A stretch of 64,000 nt of DNA from Chloroflexota bacterium. GTDB lineage: Bacteria > Chloroflexota > Dehalococcoidia > Lucifugimonadales > JADFKI01. The position numbers and the translations under genes are program-made. How positions within the stretch are numbered: position 1 is the stretch's first letter; each line of letters begins with the position of its first letter. The stretch is from contig VXNZ01000009.1 in assembly GCA_009840355.1 (NCBI GenBank), positions 88,761 to 152,760 of the forward strand, written 5' to 3'. The notes under the pieces were generated by a model. That model saw only the letters and a program-made list of their open reading frames with translations. It was not told where the DNA came from and made no database searches. This document shows positions 27,127 through 36,650 of this stretch, piece by piece.

Positions 27127-30100
27127 ATGCCACCTGACATCAACGATCCAAAATTCAAAAAACTTGCCGCCGCCGTTCTGCTGCGCCACGAGCGCGGGGA
27201 TGCGGAAGCGAATATCACCAGTGCCATACGCGATTTCCTCATCGAAACGCAGCTCGCAAAGCCCGACGAAATCGTCGAGGAGAACCCGCCGTCGGACGGC
27301 TCGCGCCGCGCCGTTGATCTGACCGCGCTCGATACCTTCATCGAGGTCAAGCGTAGGGTCAGCAATATGCAGGCAGGCTTCAACCCAGATCCTGACTACG
27401 TGCAACAGATAGACGACTACCTCGCGCTTTCGGCGAATGAGGGCAAGGGCGTTCGCACCGGCATACTAACGGACGGCAAGTATTGGTTGCTGCGCTGGCA
27501 CGGCGCAGGCGCGGTGAAGACGACCGCGACCTACGGCTTCACGCTCCTAAACGCCGACGGCTGGCTTACCCTCTACGAGTGGCTGCGCGATGACGCACTG
27601 GTCTCGCTCGAAAACATACCGCTTGACCGCGAAAGCATCGAGCGGCATCTCGGTCCCCAAAGTCCCGCCTACCAACGCGACATAGACACGCTGAAAAGGT
27701 TGTATGAGCGATCCGACGATAACGAAACCGTGAAGGTCAAGCGACGGCTGTGGCACGATCTGCTTCGCTCTGCGCTCGGCGAAATAGCGCGAGACAATGC
27801 CCAGATGGACGACCTTTTCGTGCGCCACACCTACCTCACGGCGGTCATCGGCATGGTCGTGCAGGCATCCTTCGGCATCGACATCCGCGCTCTGGCATCA
27901 TCCAATCCCGCCGACCTGGTGTATGGGCGCGAGTTCCGCAACAAGACCGGCTTGCAGGGCGTCGTCGAGTCCGACTTCTTCGCATGGCCCGCCGAAGTCG
28001 GCGGCGTGAACCTGCTTGCGACCATGGCGCGGCGCGTGGCGCGCTTCGACTGGCAGCACGGCAGCGCCCCCAACGACATCGCCGCCCTGCTCTACGAGAC
28101 GGTCATCCCGCCCGACGAGCGCCGCACGCTCGGCGAATACTACACCCCGCAATGGCTGGCGCGCGCCATGACCCGCGAACTCGTAACCGACCCGCTGAAT
28201 CAGAGTGTTCTTGACCCCGCCTGCGGCTCAGGCACTTTCATCGCCGAAGCGATAGCCAACTTCATCGAAGCGGCAGAGAACTCAGATATGCACCCGTCCG
28301 AGACATTCGGCAAACTGCGCGATTCGGTCATAGGCATAGACATTCACCCCGTCGCCGTGCATCTCGCCCGCGCCGCCTATGTCCTCGCCGCCCGAACCGC
28401 AATCGAAGCCGCCTCCTACACATCCATCACCGTGCCCATATACATGGGAGACGCGCTCCAGCTCCGCTACCGCTCCGGCGACCTCTTCGCCGAGCGCGAA
28501 ATCACCATTCAGGTCAACGACGACGCCAACACCGAGCTTGCCTTCCCCGTAAGCCTCGTGGAGCGGCCGGAGACATTCGACGCGCTCATGGGCGATGTTG
28601 CAGAGTACATCGAATCTGGCGAAGACCCCATGCTCGCGCTGGACGACCACCACATCAATGATAAAGCGGAGCGCGATGCACTCGCTGCCACCATCACCAC
28701 GATGCAGCGCCTTCACGCCGAGGGACGCAACCACATCTGGGCGTACTACACGCGCAACATGGCGCGCCCGGTCGCCCTCTCCCGCGCGAAAGTGGATGTC
28801 ATCATCGGCAACCCGCCGTGGATAAACTACAACCAGACCGTTGACATACTGCGAACCGAGCTGGTGCGCCACAGCCGAAACACCTACGGCATCTGGGCGG
28901 GCGGCAGATACGCCAGCAATCAGGATGTCGCCGGTCTGTTCTACGCTCGCAGCGTTGACCTATACCTGCGAGAGGGCGGCACTATTGGAATGGTGCTGCC
29001 GCACAGCGCATTGCAGGCAGGACAGTACAGTAAGTGGCGTACTGGCGCATGGCGCGGCAGCCAGGGAACGCGCACGCTATCCGTAGATTTCGGATACAAG
29101 ACGGCGTGGGACTTGGAACGCTTGCAGCCCAATACATTCTTCCCCGTGCCTTCGTCTGTTGTGTTCGCCAGAAATCTCGGGCTTGCCGCAAACGCGATTC
29201 CGCTCGCTGGCGAAATAGAACGCTGGCTTGGAAGCGCAGGCGCAGACAATGTTCAGCGCGTGAGCGTAGCTATAATCGATACATCCGCAGCGGGGAATTC
29301 ATCTTACGCCGGATACTCTCGTCAAGGCGCTGCAATTCGTCCGCGCCGCTTGATATTCGTGGAACGAATCGAGAATTCGGCAATCTTTCAAGCGCGCAAC
29401 ACAATCACTGTGAACCCACGGCGCGGCTCAAGCGACAAAGCACCTTGGAAAAACCTTGACCTTACGGCAATTACGGAGCAGACGATAGAGACATCGCATG
29501 TATTCGATGTCTATCTCAACGAAAGCCTTGTTCCTTACACAACGCTCGAACCCCTAAAAGCAGTCTTGCCATTGAAGACAGATGATAATGAACTGCCTAT
29601 AGATGAAAGCGGCGTTGGCGGTATAAGACTAGGTGGATTGGAGCGGCGCATGCGCGCGCGCTGGCAGACCGTCTGCAAGATGTGGGAGGACAATAAAGCA
29701 CGGGCTAACAAGCTAGACTTGCTTGCAAGCATAGACCACTACGGCAAACTATCCGCGCAACTTGAGTGGCAATATGATCACGGCGACCGTCCAATTCGTA
29801 TTCTACAAAGTGAAGCTGGCGAGCCGACAGCAGCCCTGCTTTCTCAAGACACAGCGATGGTTGATGAGACGCTTTACTGGATTACCTGCAAAGACATAGC
29901 CGAAGCGCATTACCTACTCGCCATTATCAACAGCGATGCTATGGCGGAAGCCGTAAGTCCGCTCATGCCCAAGGGACAATTCGGCGCGCGCCACTTACAC
30001 AAGCACCTGTGGAAGCTGCCCATCCTCGAATACGACGGCGGCAACGCCCTGCACGCGGACATATCGGACGCAGGCAAGTCGGCGGCAGACGGCGCGGCGC

Positions 30101-30240
30101 GCGAACTTGCGTTGCTGAAGCAGGAACGCGGCGATGATGTCAGCGTCAGGATAGCGCGGCGGGAACTGCGGGCGTGGCTGCGTTCCAGCGAAGAGGGCAA
30201 GCGCGTCGAGGCGTCGGTCGAGGAGTTGCTAGGTGGGTGA
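27127..30240 (+). CDS. Type IIG-like restriction-modification enzyme (fused nuclease and N6-adenine methyltransferase)
   Basis: 1037-residue single-chain enzyme. The N-terminal region holds a PD-(D/E)xK-like core (D64...E73-x-K75 in VDLTALDTFIEVK). Around 335-375 are GEYYTPQWLA and the SAM motif LDPACGSGTF (motif I), and NPPW at about 561 is motif IV of gamma-class adenine methyltransferases. The C-terminal 400 residues would recognise DNA. It should both methylate and cut foreign DNA at one site. No separate methylase, specificity or nuclease gene is adjacent. It starts 30 bp after the aminotransferase gene with AAGGAAG as ribosome site, and is followed at 70 bp by the DUF6978-like/DUF1828 pair. 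Confidence 0.88.
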   Translation: MPPDINDPKFKKLAAAVLLRHERGDAEANITSAIRDFLIETQLAKPDEIVEENPPSDGSRRAVDLTALDTFIEVKRRVSNMQAGFNPDPDYVQQIDDYLALSANEGKGVRTGILTDGKYWLLRWHGAGAVKTTATYGFTLLNADGWLTLYEWLRDDALVSLENIPLDRESIERHLGPQSPAYQRDIDTLKRLYERSDDNETVKVKRRLWHDLLRSALGEIARDNAQMDDLFVRHTYLTAVIGMVVQASFGIDIRALASSNPADLVYGREFRNKTGLQGVVESDFFAWPAEVGGVNLLATMARRVARFDWQHGSAPNDIAALLYETVIPPDERRTLGEYYTPQWLARAMTRELVTDPLNQSVLDPACGSGTFIAEAIANFIEAAENSDMHPSETFGKLRDSVIGIDIHPVAVHLARAAYVLAARTAIEAASYTSITVPIYMGDALQLRYRSGDLFAEREITIQVNDDANTELAFPVSLVERPETFDALMGDVAEYIESGEDPMLALDDHHINDKAERDALAATITTMQRLHAEGRNHIWAYYTRNMARPVALSRAKVDVIIGNPPWINYNQTVDILRTELVRHSRNTYGIWAGGRYASNQDVAGLFYARSVDLYLREGGTIGMVLPHSALQAGQYSKWRTGAWRGSQGTRTLSVDFGYKTAWDLERLQPNTFFPVPSSVVFARNLGLAANAIPLAGEIERWLGSAGADNVQRVSVAIIDTSAAGNSSYAGYSRQGAAIRPRRLIFVERIENSAIFQARNTITVNPRRGSSDKAPWKNLDLTAITEQTIETSHVFDVYLNESLVPYTTLEPLKAVLPLKTDDNELPIDESGVGGIRLGGLERRMRARWQTVCKMWEDNKARANKLDLLASIDHYGKLSAQLEWQYDHGDRPIRILQSEAGEPTAALLSQDTAMVDETLYWITCKDIAEAHYLLAIINSDAMAEAVSPLMPKGQFGARHLHKHLWKLPILEYDGGNALHADISDAGKSAADGAARELALLKQERGDDVSVRIARRELRAWLRSSEEGKRVEASVEELLGG

Positions 30241-30310
30241 GAGTGCCGCCGCGCGAGGGCGTGTGATAGAATGCGTCAACGCATGAACCGAGCGATTGCA
30301 GGGAACTTGG

Positions 30311-30805
30311 ATGTTGACTGACCAGCAAATTCTGGACTTGATAGCTTGCCCTAAGACGATAGTGCAAAAGAATCCTGCTAGGGGATATAGAGAAGAAAAT
30401 CGCCAAAGGCGATGTGACTTGGAGTTGCAAGCCAGCGAGGACAATTCCCTGATATTTTCCGTTTTCGTCCGTCACAGCACTGAGTTCATAGAAAACTACT
30501 CAATCGGCCTACGGTATCAGACTAACGAAAGCAGACTAGGGACTGTTACCCTCGTCCGCTACAATGGGCCGCACGGCGAGACCAGCAGAGACCCGGATGG
30601 ACATTACGCCCTGTCGCACATCCACCGCATTACGGCGTCCGAATTGGCGTCTGGCAGCGCTCAGCCGCAAGAAAGACATCGGGAAATTACTAACAGATAT
30701 GGCACATTCGAGCAGGCTCTAGCCGTTTTCTTCACAGATACGGGCATAGTTAACCCCGAATATTATTTCATGCTGCAAGGGAGTCTCTTCGATGGATATT
30801 GCTAG
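30311..30805 (+). CDS. DUF6978-like protein, first gene of a coupled pair
   Basis: 164 residues from ATG 30311, with AGGGAA upstream. The pattern (N-terminal LTDQQILDLIACPKTI, then FSVFVRHSTEFIENYSIGLR, LVRYNGPHGE and SHIHRIT) matches my recollection of the DUF6978 family, small cytosolic proteins of unknown function. No catalytic motif is evident; several His in H-x-HR positions (HYALSHIHR) could be functional. Its end overlaps the next gene by 14 bp, so both are made together. Position beside a restriction enzyme suggests a defence or toxin-antitoxin-like role, which is inference only. Confidence 0.7.
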   Translation: MLTDQQILDLIACPKTIVQKNPARGYREENRQRRCDLELQASEDNSLIFSVFVRHSTEFIENYSIGLRYQTNESRLGTVTLVRYNGPHGETSRDPDGHYALSHIHRITASELASGSAQPQERHREITNRYGTFEQALAVFFTDTGIVNPEYYFMLQGSLFDGYC

Positions 30806-31559
30806 CGTCGAGGCATCTTTGGAACGGTCGCAAAGCGTCGGATTCGACATTCACGAGCGACGCACCGGGAAATACCAACTCATCGTTCCCATACTCCACG
30901 AGGACGGCGACATGGTGGATGTGTATCTGCAAGAAAGCCCTCGCGGTGAAGGCTATGTTCGCGTGTGCGATTTTGGATTGACGCTCATGCGCCTCTCATA
31001 CACCTATGACATAAACACAGACACGAAGCGTCGAATTTTTGAAAGCATCCTCATTAACAATGGCGTAGAGAATGACGGCGGCAATCTGTATTTGGATACA
31101 TCCCTTGGTATGCTACGCGAAGGTATCCTGCAATTTGTGGGTTGCGCGCAGAAAGTGTGCAATATGCGCTACTGGGGAAGAGAGGTTATTCGCAGCGCGT
31201 TTTACGATGATTTGAAGGCATACATTACCTCCGACTTGACGCAGTTCGAGCCGCTCGCCGAACAATATCCTATTCCCGACTATCCAATCAGCGTCGATTG
31301 GCGACTGACGCATAACAATCGCGATTTCTATGTGTTTGGAGTGCGGGGCAGTGACAAGGCGAAGGTCGTGACCATAGCCTTGCTAGAGTTCCAAAAGGCA
31401 AACCTGCCTTTTATGAGTCTCGTAGTTCACGAAGATATGGAGGAGTTGGGGACAAAAGAAAGGTATTATCTCACAAATAACGCTGACACTCAGTACCCGG
31501 CGCTGAATGAGTTCCGCGACAAAGCCGCCACTGACATTAACAGGTTTGCTATCATATAG
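30792..31559 (+). CDS. DUF1828/DUF1829-like protein, second gene of the pair
   Basis: 255 residues. The N-terminal half has the DUF1828 layout: DGDMVDVYLQES, GYVRVCDFGLTLMRLS, then TKRRIFESILINNGVENDGG and a LYLDT strand. The C-terminal half (about 130-250) matches the DUF1829 position, with DWRLTHNNRDFYVFGVRGSD and ALLEFQKANLPF. The paired strand/FG pattern suggests a nuclease-like alpha/beta fold, but I see no proven catalytic set. The start lies inside the preceding gene (14-bp overlap). Its stop overlaps the convergent comF stop by 8 bp. DUF1828 genes are often found in phage and defence surroundings. Confidence 0.72.
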   Translation: MDIASVEASLERSQSVGFDIHERRTGKYQLIVPILHEDGDMVDVYLQESPRGEGYVRVCDFGLTLMRLSYTYDINTDTKRRIFESILINNGVENDGGNLYLDTSLGMLREGILQFVGCAQKVCNMRYWGREVIRSAFYDDLKAYITSDLTQFEPLAEQYPIPDYPISVDWRLTHNNRDFYVFGVRGSDKAKVVTIALLEFQKANLPFMSLVVHEDMEELGTKERYYLTNNADTQYPALNEFRDKAATDINRFAII

Positions 31560-32319
31560 TCCGCCACTGAACATCCTCCACGCCACCAGCATCCTTGTCG
31601 TCATCCCCAAACGACCCTTGCCGCGCGAATCCAATTCCCCAGACATGCGTTGCTCCAGCGTCTTTGAGCGCGGCGGCGCAGGCGGACATGGTGCTGCCGG
31701 TGGTTACCACATCGTCGATGAGGATGTATCGCTTGCCGTTGGCGCTGATGGCGCACTCGAAGGCGTCGGCGATGTTGCGCTGTCGCGCGCCCGCCGTGTC
31801 CATGCTGACCTGCGGCGGCGTATGGCGCGAACGCCGCAGCGCATCCGCATCGACGTCAACGCCCGTCATCGCGCTCAGCTCGCGGGCGATTAGCGCGGAC
31901 TGGTTGAAGCCGCGACTGCGCTCGCGGCGCGGGTGCAGAGGCACGGGGCAGTATGCGTCCGCAGGATATGGATTGCGCTGCAAGTAGTCCGCGAGCAGGC
32001 GCGCGACATACGGCGCGGCGATTCGCACTCCGCGATACTTCAAGTCGTGGACGATTCGCCGCGCCGGTCCGCGAAACTCGAATGGTGCTCTCACGCTGTC
32101 GAATGCGGGCGCGCTGCTGCGGCATGAATCGCACAGTTGTGGCACTTTCGGCGCGGCGCACACGAAGCAGTACGGACGCCCCATCGCGGGCAGTTCGACC
32201 TCGCAAGCGTGGCAAATGTATCGCCCTTCGCGCCCGCATACAACGCACCGCTCTGGCAGCGCGAGGTTGAGCAGCGCATTTGTCGCGCGCTGCAGTATGT
32301 CGGTAGTTCGGTTGGTCAG
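31552..32319 (-). CDS. comF: ComF-family phosphoribosyltransferase-like protein, possibly CTG start
   Basis: ComF proteins are needed for DNA uptake in transformable bacteria. The PRTase loop YILIDDVVTTGSTMSA and the preceding YCPVPLHPRRERSRGFNQ are unmistakable. The ATG at 32184 would drop the N-terminal zinc ribbon, yet the frame continues upstream with LLNLALPERCVVCGREG and CHAC, exactly the family's four-cysteine start. No ATG, GTG or TTG precedes it before a stop. A CTG at 32319 with AAGGG eight bases upstream is the best candidate (255 residues). No other competence gene is in the window. Confidence 0.82.
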   Translation of the reverse strand: MTNRTTDILQRATNALLNLALPERCVVCGREGRYICHACEVELPAMGRPYCFVCAAPKVPQLCDSCRSSAPAFDSVRAPFEFRGPARRIVHDLKYRGVRIAAPYVARLLADYLQRNPYPADAYCPVPLHPRRERSRGFNQSALIARELSAMTGVDVDADALRRSRHTPPQVSMDTAGARQRNIADAFECAISANGKRYILIDDVVTTGSTMSACAAALKDAGATHVWGIGFARQGSFGDDDKDAGGVEDVQWRTI

Positions 32320-32377
32320 TGTGCCAGTCCCTTATCCCGTCCTGCGCATCGTCCTGCCCATAGATGAAAGTCAGAGA

Positions 32378-33247
32378 TTACGCACGCACGAACTTGGAAA
32401 CTCGCTCGCCTTGACCTATTTCGGTTACATAGATGCTGCCCTGCGAGTCCACGCAGATGCCGTGGCCGCCGATGACGCTGCCCGCCGCCGCGCCCTCGTC
32501 GCTGCCACGCCAGCGCGACAGCAGCTCGCCGTCCAGCGTCCAGATGCTCACACCCGTGCCGGCGCCCTGTTCCACCACATAGACGGTGCTGTCGTGAATC
32601 CACAGGTCGCCCGGCGACTCCATATCCGTCCACTCTTCGATGAAGTTGCCCTCGCCGTCGAACAGCTGAATGCGGTTATTCTCGCGGTCGGCGATAATCA
32701 CCCTGCCGCGCTCGTCCACCCAGATGTTGTGCAGCAGCGCGAACTCGCCGGGGCCCGTGCCCTGCTTGCCCCATGACAGCAGCAGCTCGCCGTCCGCGCT
32801 GAACTTGTGGACTCGGTGTCCGCCGTATCCGTCCGAGACGAACATATTGCCGTCCGGCGCGATGGCGAGACCCGACGGCATATTGAACGGCATCCCCTGG
32901 AATGATGGCGACGGCGCGAGCTTATTGCCGAGTGTGCGGATAGTCTCGCCGCCGGGGGTATATTCGGTGGCGATGTGGAAATCGCGGTCAACCAGCCAGA
33001 CATTGTCGTTCGGCGCGATGTAGATGCCGTGCGGATTCGCGGAGAAAGTGCCTTCGCCCCACGACGAGATGAAATTGCCATCCGTGTCCCAGATAGTCAG
33101 CGGATGCGCGCCCCTGCTGAAGATATACACCTCGTCCTTGGAGTTCACCGCGCCGTCGGACGCCGCGCCGAAAGCCCAATACTTGGGCATATTCGGCCAA
33201 ACCGGAACTCGCTCATACTGATAATCGCCGGAGCCTACTGTTGCCAT
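32378..33247 (-). CDS. NHL-repeat beta-propeller protein (peptidylglycine lyase-like)
   Basis: 289 residues made of NHL repeats: PHGIYIAPNDNVWLVDRD, MPSGLAIAPDGNMFVSDGYG, LHNIWVDERGRVIIADREN and GHGICVDSQGSIYVTEIG. The layout resembles the PAL lyase/six-bladed propellers. No signal peptide is seen, so it is likely cytosolic unless exported otherwise. GAGGAGA precedes the ATG. Possible roles are a hydrolase/lyase or a binding scaffold; catalytic residues cannot be assigned. Confidence 0.8.
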   Translation of the reverse strand: MATVGSGDYQYERVPVWPNMPKYWAFGAASDGAVNSKDEVYIFSRGAHPLTIWDTDGNFISSWGEGTFSANPHGIYIAPNDNVWLVDRDFHIATEYTPGGETIRTLGNKLAPSPSFQGMPFNMPSGLAIAPDGNMFVSDGYGGHRVHKFSADGELLLSWGKQGTGPGEFALLHNIWVDERGRVIIADRENNRIQLFDGEGNFIEEWTDMESPGDLWIHDSTVYVVEQGAGTGVSIWTLDGELLSRWRGSDEGAAAGSVIGGHGICVDSQGSIYVTEIGQGERVSKFVRA

Positions 33248-33402
33248 GTTGTTTCTCCTCGTGAATTCAAGATTGGTTTTGTTCGGGGATGATTGTATGT
33301 TGGGGTAGTGGGATAGTCAAATTGGGGCATAGCATCACCGCCTTGAACCACAACGGACGCATTGATACACTGAATTGCAATTTAAGTTGATAGGTACGCT
33401 AC

Positions 33403-35112
33403 ATGCCGATAATGGTTCCGTCGGAGCTTCCGGACGACGCCCCGCAATCCGAGAAAATTGTATTCGAGCATCTCAAGTCCTCTTGGCATGCACGCTCCTG
33501 GAGGATTTATCATTCGGTATATGTGGACAATCCCAATAATCCCACAAGACCGCGCGAGATAGATTTCGTCATCTGCATACCGGAGCGTAGCGCCGTTATC
33601 TGTGTAGAAGCGAAAGGTGGCAGGTATCGGACATTGGAAGGTGGCAGACAATGGCAGAGTATTGGCGGTAATGAAATCCTGAATCCTGCGCCGCCTGAGC
33701 AAGCCAGAACCGCCATGTTCGCCTTGAAGAACGAACTCGTGAGATTGGGCGTAGTCAAGCGGGACGCCGAGTCCTACATCTCTTTCGGATGCGCGATTGC
33801 CCTTCCCGACGGCAACTTTCCACAGGGCGCGAGATTGCCTAGGCAATCTCTGATTCTGGAACAACTTGACATCGACGACCCTTCGCGTCTAACTGATAAG
33901 ATAAACCAATACGCCTACGCATTAGGTGGAAGAGCGCCCGTAGATGAGAAAGAGCGACTTGCGGCGCGGTTAGAGTTCAATGCCGTAATAGACTTCTTGG
34001 AGCGTGAGGAAGAGATGCAATCCCCCATAGTAACCTCCGGCTATCTCGATACCGTCCGCGAGTTGCTGCGCCTGACGCCCGAACAGCAAGCAAGCCAAGC
34101 GATTACCGCGAGCAATGACCGCTGCATCATCGACGGCGCAGCAGGCACGGGCAAGACGGTTCTCGCCAAGGAACTCGCGCGGCGGCTTTGTGAAGACAAT
34201 GGCGAGTCCGTAGCGTTTCTGTGCAGCAATCCGGTTTTCGTAGAACATGACCTGAACGAATGGGTGAAGGCGCTTAGTACCGACAACGGCGGCAAAGTCA
34301 TCGTAGGCACGCCCGATACCCTGCCGCAAGACGCCGTTTTCGACTACCTCGTTATCGACGAAGCTCAAAACCTTTGCGCCGACCCGTTCTTCGACCTTTT
34401 CGACAGACTTCTGAAAGATGGGCTTGTCAACGGACGCTGGACAATGTTCGGCGATTTCGTCAACCAGAATATCGTTTCGCCCGATATAAGCAACGGCAGC
34501 GACGGCAAAGACACGCTAAAAGCCAAGTACGAAAATATCAATTGGGTCAACTACCCCCTGACCGTCAATTGTCGCAACACACAGGACATTGCCTTGGAGA
34601 CTTATAAGCTAGTTCGCATAGACGCGCCCACGATGCCCGGCGTGCGCGGGCCGGCGGTCGAGTTCGACTACTTCGGCTCACAGTCCGAGTTGGGCGACAT
34701 ACTGGACAAGCATGTGAGCAATTGGCAGAGTAACGGCGTTTCATCTATGCAGATAGTCCTACTGACCAGCGCCAACGGAGGCGAGTTCGACGCGACGCGC
34801 ACCTATGGCGGCTCGAAGCTGGTCAATATACGCGAGTCGCAAGAGGGGCAAGGTGAAGCGATGTTGCGCTACAGCGACATCTACGACTTCCAAGGACTGG
34901 AGAGCGACGTGGTTATCCTTGTGCTTCCAGTAACCGAAGACCAAGCGGTTATCGGAGGAGTAGTTACTCTGCCCAGCGAGAATCACATGCGGAGGATGTT
35001 CTACATTGGCATGAGCCGGGCAAGAACCGTGCTAGTTATCGTGGCAGAAGAGAGTTACAGGGAAGCGATAGAACTGCGTAGGGAACTATTTGACGAAATA
35101 CGGAATTATTAG
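33403..35112 (+). CDS. NERD nuclease-domain / superfamily 1 helicase fusion
   Basis: 569 residues. The N-terminal NERD domain has a PD-(D/E)xK-type core (REID54F...E69-x-K71 in VICVEAKGG). The C-terminal ATPase has Walker A GAAGTGKT (about 245-252), Walker B LVIDEAQN (about 315-322), a TVNCRNT motif and the late YIGMSRART, as in UvrD/DUF2075-type helicases. It likely unwinds and nicks DNA. NERD-helicases are frequent in defence islands, and it lies 2-6 kb from the type IIG enzyme and the DUF pair, though on its own between an NHL and a TPR gene. Confidence 0.87.
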   Translation: MPIMVPSELPDDAPQSEKIVFEHLKSSWHARSWRIYHSVYVDNPNNPTRPREIDFVICIPERSAVICVEAKGGRYRTLEGGRQWQSIGGNEILNPAPPEQARTAMFALKNELVRLGVVKRDAESYISFGCAIALPDGNFPQGARLPRQSLILEQLDIDDPSRLTDKINQYAYALGGRAPVDEKERLAARLEFNAVIDFLEREEEMQSPIVTSGYLDTVRELLRLTPEQQASQAITASNDRCIIDGAAGTGKTVLAKELARRLCEDNGESVAFLCSNPVFVEHDLNEWVKALSTDNGGKVIVGTPDTLPQDAVFDYLVIDEAQNLCADPFFDLFDRLLKDGLVNGRWTMFGDFVNQNIVSPDISNGSDGKDTLKAKYENINWVNYPLTVNCRNTQDIALETYKLVRIDAPTMPGVRGPAVEFDYFGSQSELGDILDKHVSNWQSNGVSSMQIVLLTSANGGEFDATRTYGGSKLVNIRESQEGQGEAMLRYSDIYDFQGLESDVVILVLPVTEDQAVIGGVVTLPSENHMRRMFYIGMSRARTVLVIVAEESYREAIELRRELFDEIRNY

Positions 35113-35131
35113 TTCCCTCGACGCAACTCCA

Positions 35132-35710
35132 CTATTTCCTGTTCTTCAAGTTCTCCAAGTGTCGATCTATCTTTGCCGCGAACTCGCTCCCAAGTTTGCT
35201 CGCTTTCATGAAACACATCTCGGCTGAAAGCAAATCGTTCAGGAAGAGAGACCGCACTCCAGTATAGTAATAGTCGAACTCGCTCTTGCGCGGGCTGTTC
35301 ACCACGCTCTTCAGCAACTCCATAGCAAGTTCTATACTACCATCTATCGCGACAAATTTCTTATCGATAAAGTCGGCTTCATAATTGGGACACAGTCTTA
35401 CGGCGTCATCTAAATCCGCAATGGTGCGGTCTTGATCACCAAGAATAGCGTAGGTAATTCCCCTGTTAAGATATGGGTAGGCGTGGTTAGGATTTATGCC
35501 AATGGCCTTGGCGTAATTCTCAATGGCATGGATATAATCGCCATTACCATAATATGCTAGTCCTTTGTTATTGTAGGCCTCAGGAAAGTCTGGGGTTAGA
35601 CTGATGGCTTTGTCATAGTCGGCAATAGCACGGTCGTATTCACCTTTGTCTTTATAGGCACATCCCCTGTTGTTATAGGCTAAGGTAAGGGTCGATTTTG
35701 ATAGCCTCAT
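35132..35710 (-). CDS. TPR protein, C-terminal part after a frameshift
   Basis: 192-residue frame with three to four TPR units (AYNNRGCAYKDKGEYDRAIA, AYNNKGLAYYGNGDYIHAIE, YLNRGITYAILGDQDRTIA) and a unique helical C-terminus. Its beginning overlaps the upstream TPR frame at 35673-35710 in the +1 register, and the TPR consensus crosses from one frame to the other there. I read the two frames as one gene of about 450 residues interrupted by an indel. The MRLSK start is not a natural domain border. Confidence 0.7.
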   Translation of the reverse strand: MRLSKSTLTLAYNNRGCAYKDKGEYDRAIADYDKAISLTPDFPEAYNNKGLAYYGNGDYIHAIENYAKAIGINPNHAYPYLNRGITYAILGDQDRTIADLDDAVRLCPNYEADFIDKKFVAIDGSIELAMELLKSVVNSPRKSEFDYYYTGVRSLFLNDLLSAEMCFMKASKLGSEFAAKIDRHLENLKNRK

Positions 35711-36476
35711 CTAAGTTCTGAATAGCACGGTCGTATTCACCCTTGCGATAGTAAGAAAGTCCCATGTTGTTGTACGATTCAGCATAGTCTGGATTGATTT
35801 CGATGGCCTTGGCAAAGTCCAGGATGGCACGGTCATATTGGTTTTTGCTTCCGTAGGCGATGCCCCTGCTATAGTAGGCTAGGGCAAAGTTGGGATCAAT
35901 GTCGATAGCTTTGCTGTAATCTCGAATGGCACGATCATATTCATCCTTAACCTCGTACACGCTTCCCTTGCCCAAGTATGCCGTTGTATGTTCCGGGTTA
36001 ATGTCGATAGCCTTATCGTAGTCTTCTAAAGCTCGGTCATCTTCGCCCTTCATGCCGTGTATTGTTCCCCTGGCCAAGTAGGAATCAATATATTCTGGGT
36101 TGATGTCGATGGCCTTATCGTAATTTTTCTTAGCGTAGTCATATTCACGCATACTGCCGTGGAAGTTTCCCTTATTGTAGAAGGCTTCAGCATAGTCAAG
36201 ATGCGTCAGCGTCGAATTGAGCTTAGTCGCCCTCTCATAGTCCCTAATCGCATCTGAAAATCTGCCTTCCTGAACGCGCACAAGCCCTCTGCCAAAGTAG
36301 GCTTCCGCACAGTCAGGGTCAAGCCTGATTGCGTCGCTGTAATCCCTGAGCGCGCTAGCGTAGTGCATCCTACCGCGCTCACGGTAATAGTCGCCACGCT
36401 CCACACGCAGAGCGGCGTTACTCGGTTCGCGCCTGATTGCCTTGTCAAGTTCCCGTCTGCTTCTGCGCTCGCTCAT
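35673..36476 (-). CDS. TPR-repeat protein, N-terminal part (frameshifted)
   Basis: 267 residues from ATG 36476 (GAGG eight bases upstream). About seven 34-residue TPR units are visible, with the classical A-Y-x-x-x-G...Y..AI..Y.KAI-x-I-x-P pattern (YNKGNFHGSMREYDYAKKNY, AYLGKGSVYEVKDEYDRAIR, YYSRGIAYGSKNQYDRAILD). It is a protein-interaction scaffold, with no signal peptide seen. The frame ends abruptly (KIDPYLSL) in mid-repeat and the consensus resumes in the next frame (35132-35710). This could be a true mutation, a sequencing or assembly error, or programmed slippage. Confidence 0.75.
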   Translation of the reverse strand: MSERRSRRELDKAIRREPSNAALRVERGDYYRERGRMHYASALRDYSDAIRLDPDCAEAYFGRGLVRVQEGRFSDAIRDYERATKLNSTLTHLDYAEAFYNKGNFHGSMREYDYAKKNYDKAIDINPEYIDSYLARGTIHGMKGEDDRALEDYDKAIDINPEHTTAYLGKGSVYEVKDEYDRAIRDYSKAIDIDPNFALAYYSRGIAYGSKNQYDRAILDFAKAIEINPDYAESYNNMGLSYYRKGEYDRAIQNLDEAIKIDPYLSL

Positions 36477-36650
36477 ACGCCAATCCCTCAACGCGCCCCT
36501 GCCTTTTCGATACACTCACATATTATACATCTATACATCCTCAAACCGCGTTTCACGCTTGCTTGCGCCGCCAAACCTGATACAATCCCACAAAATCCTC
36601 CCCATCCTGTCCATAAATGTTAGTTCCCCATAATGCTGGAGCCATCCCCA

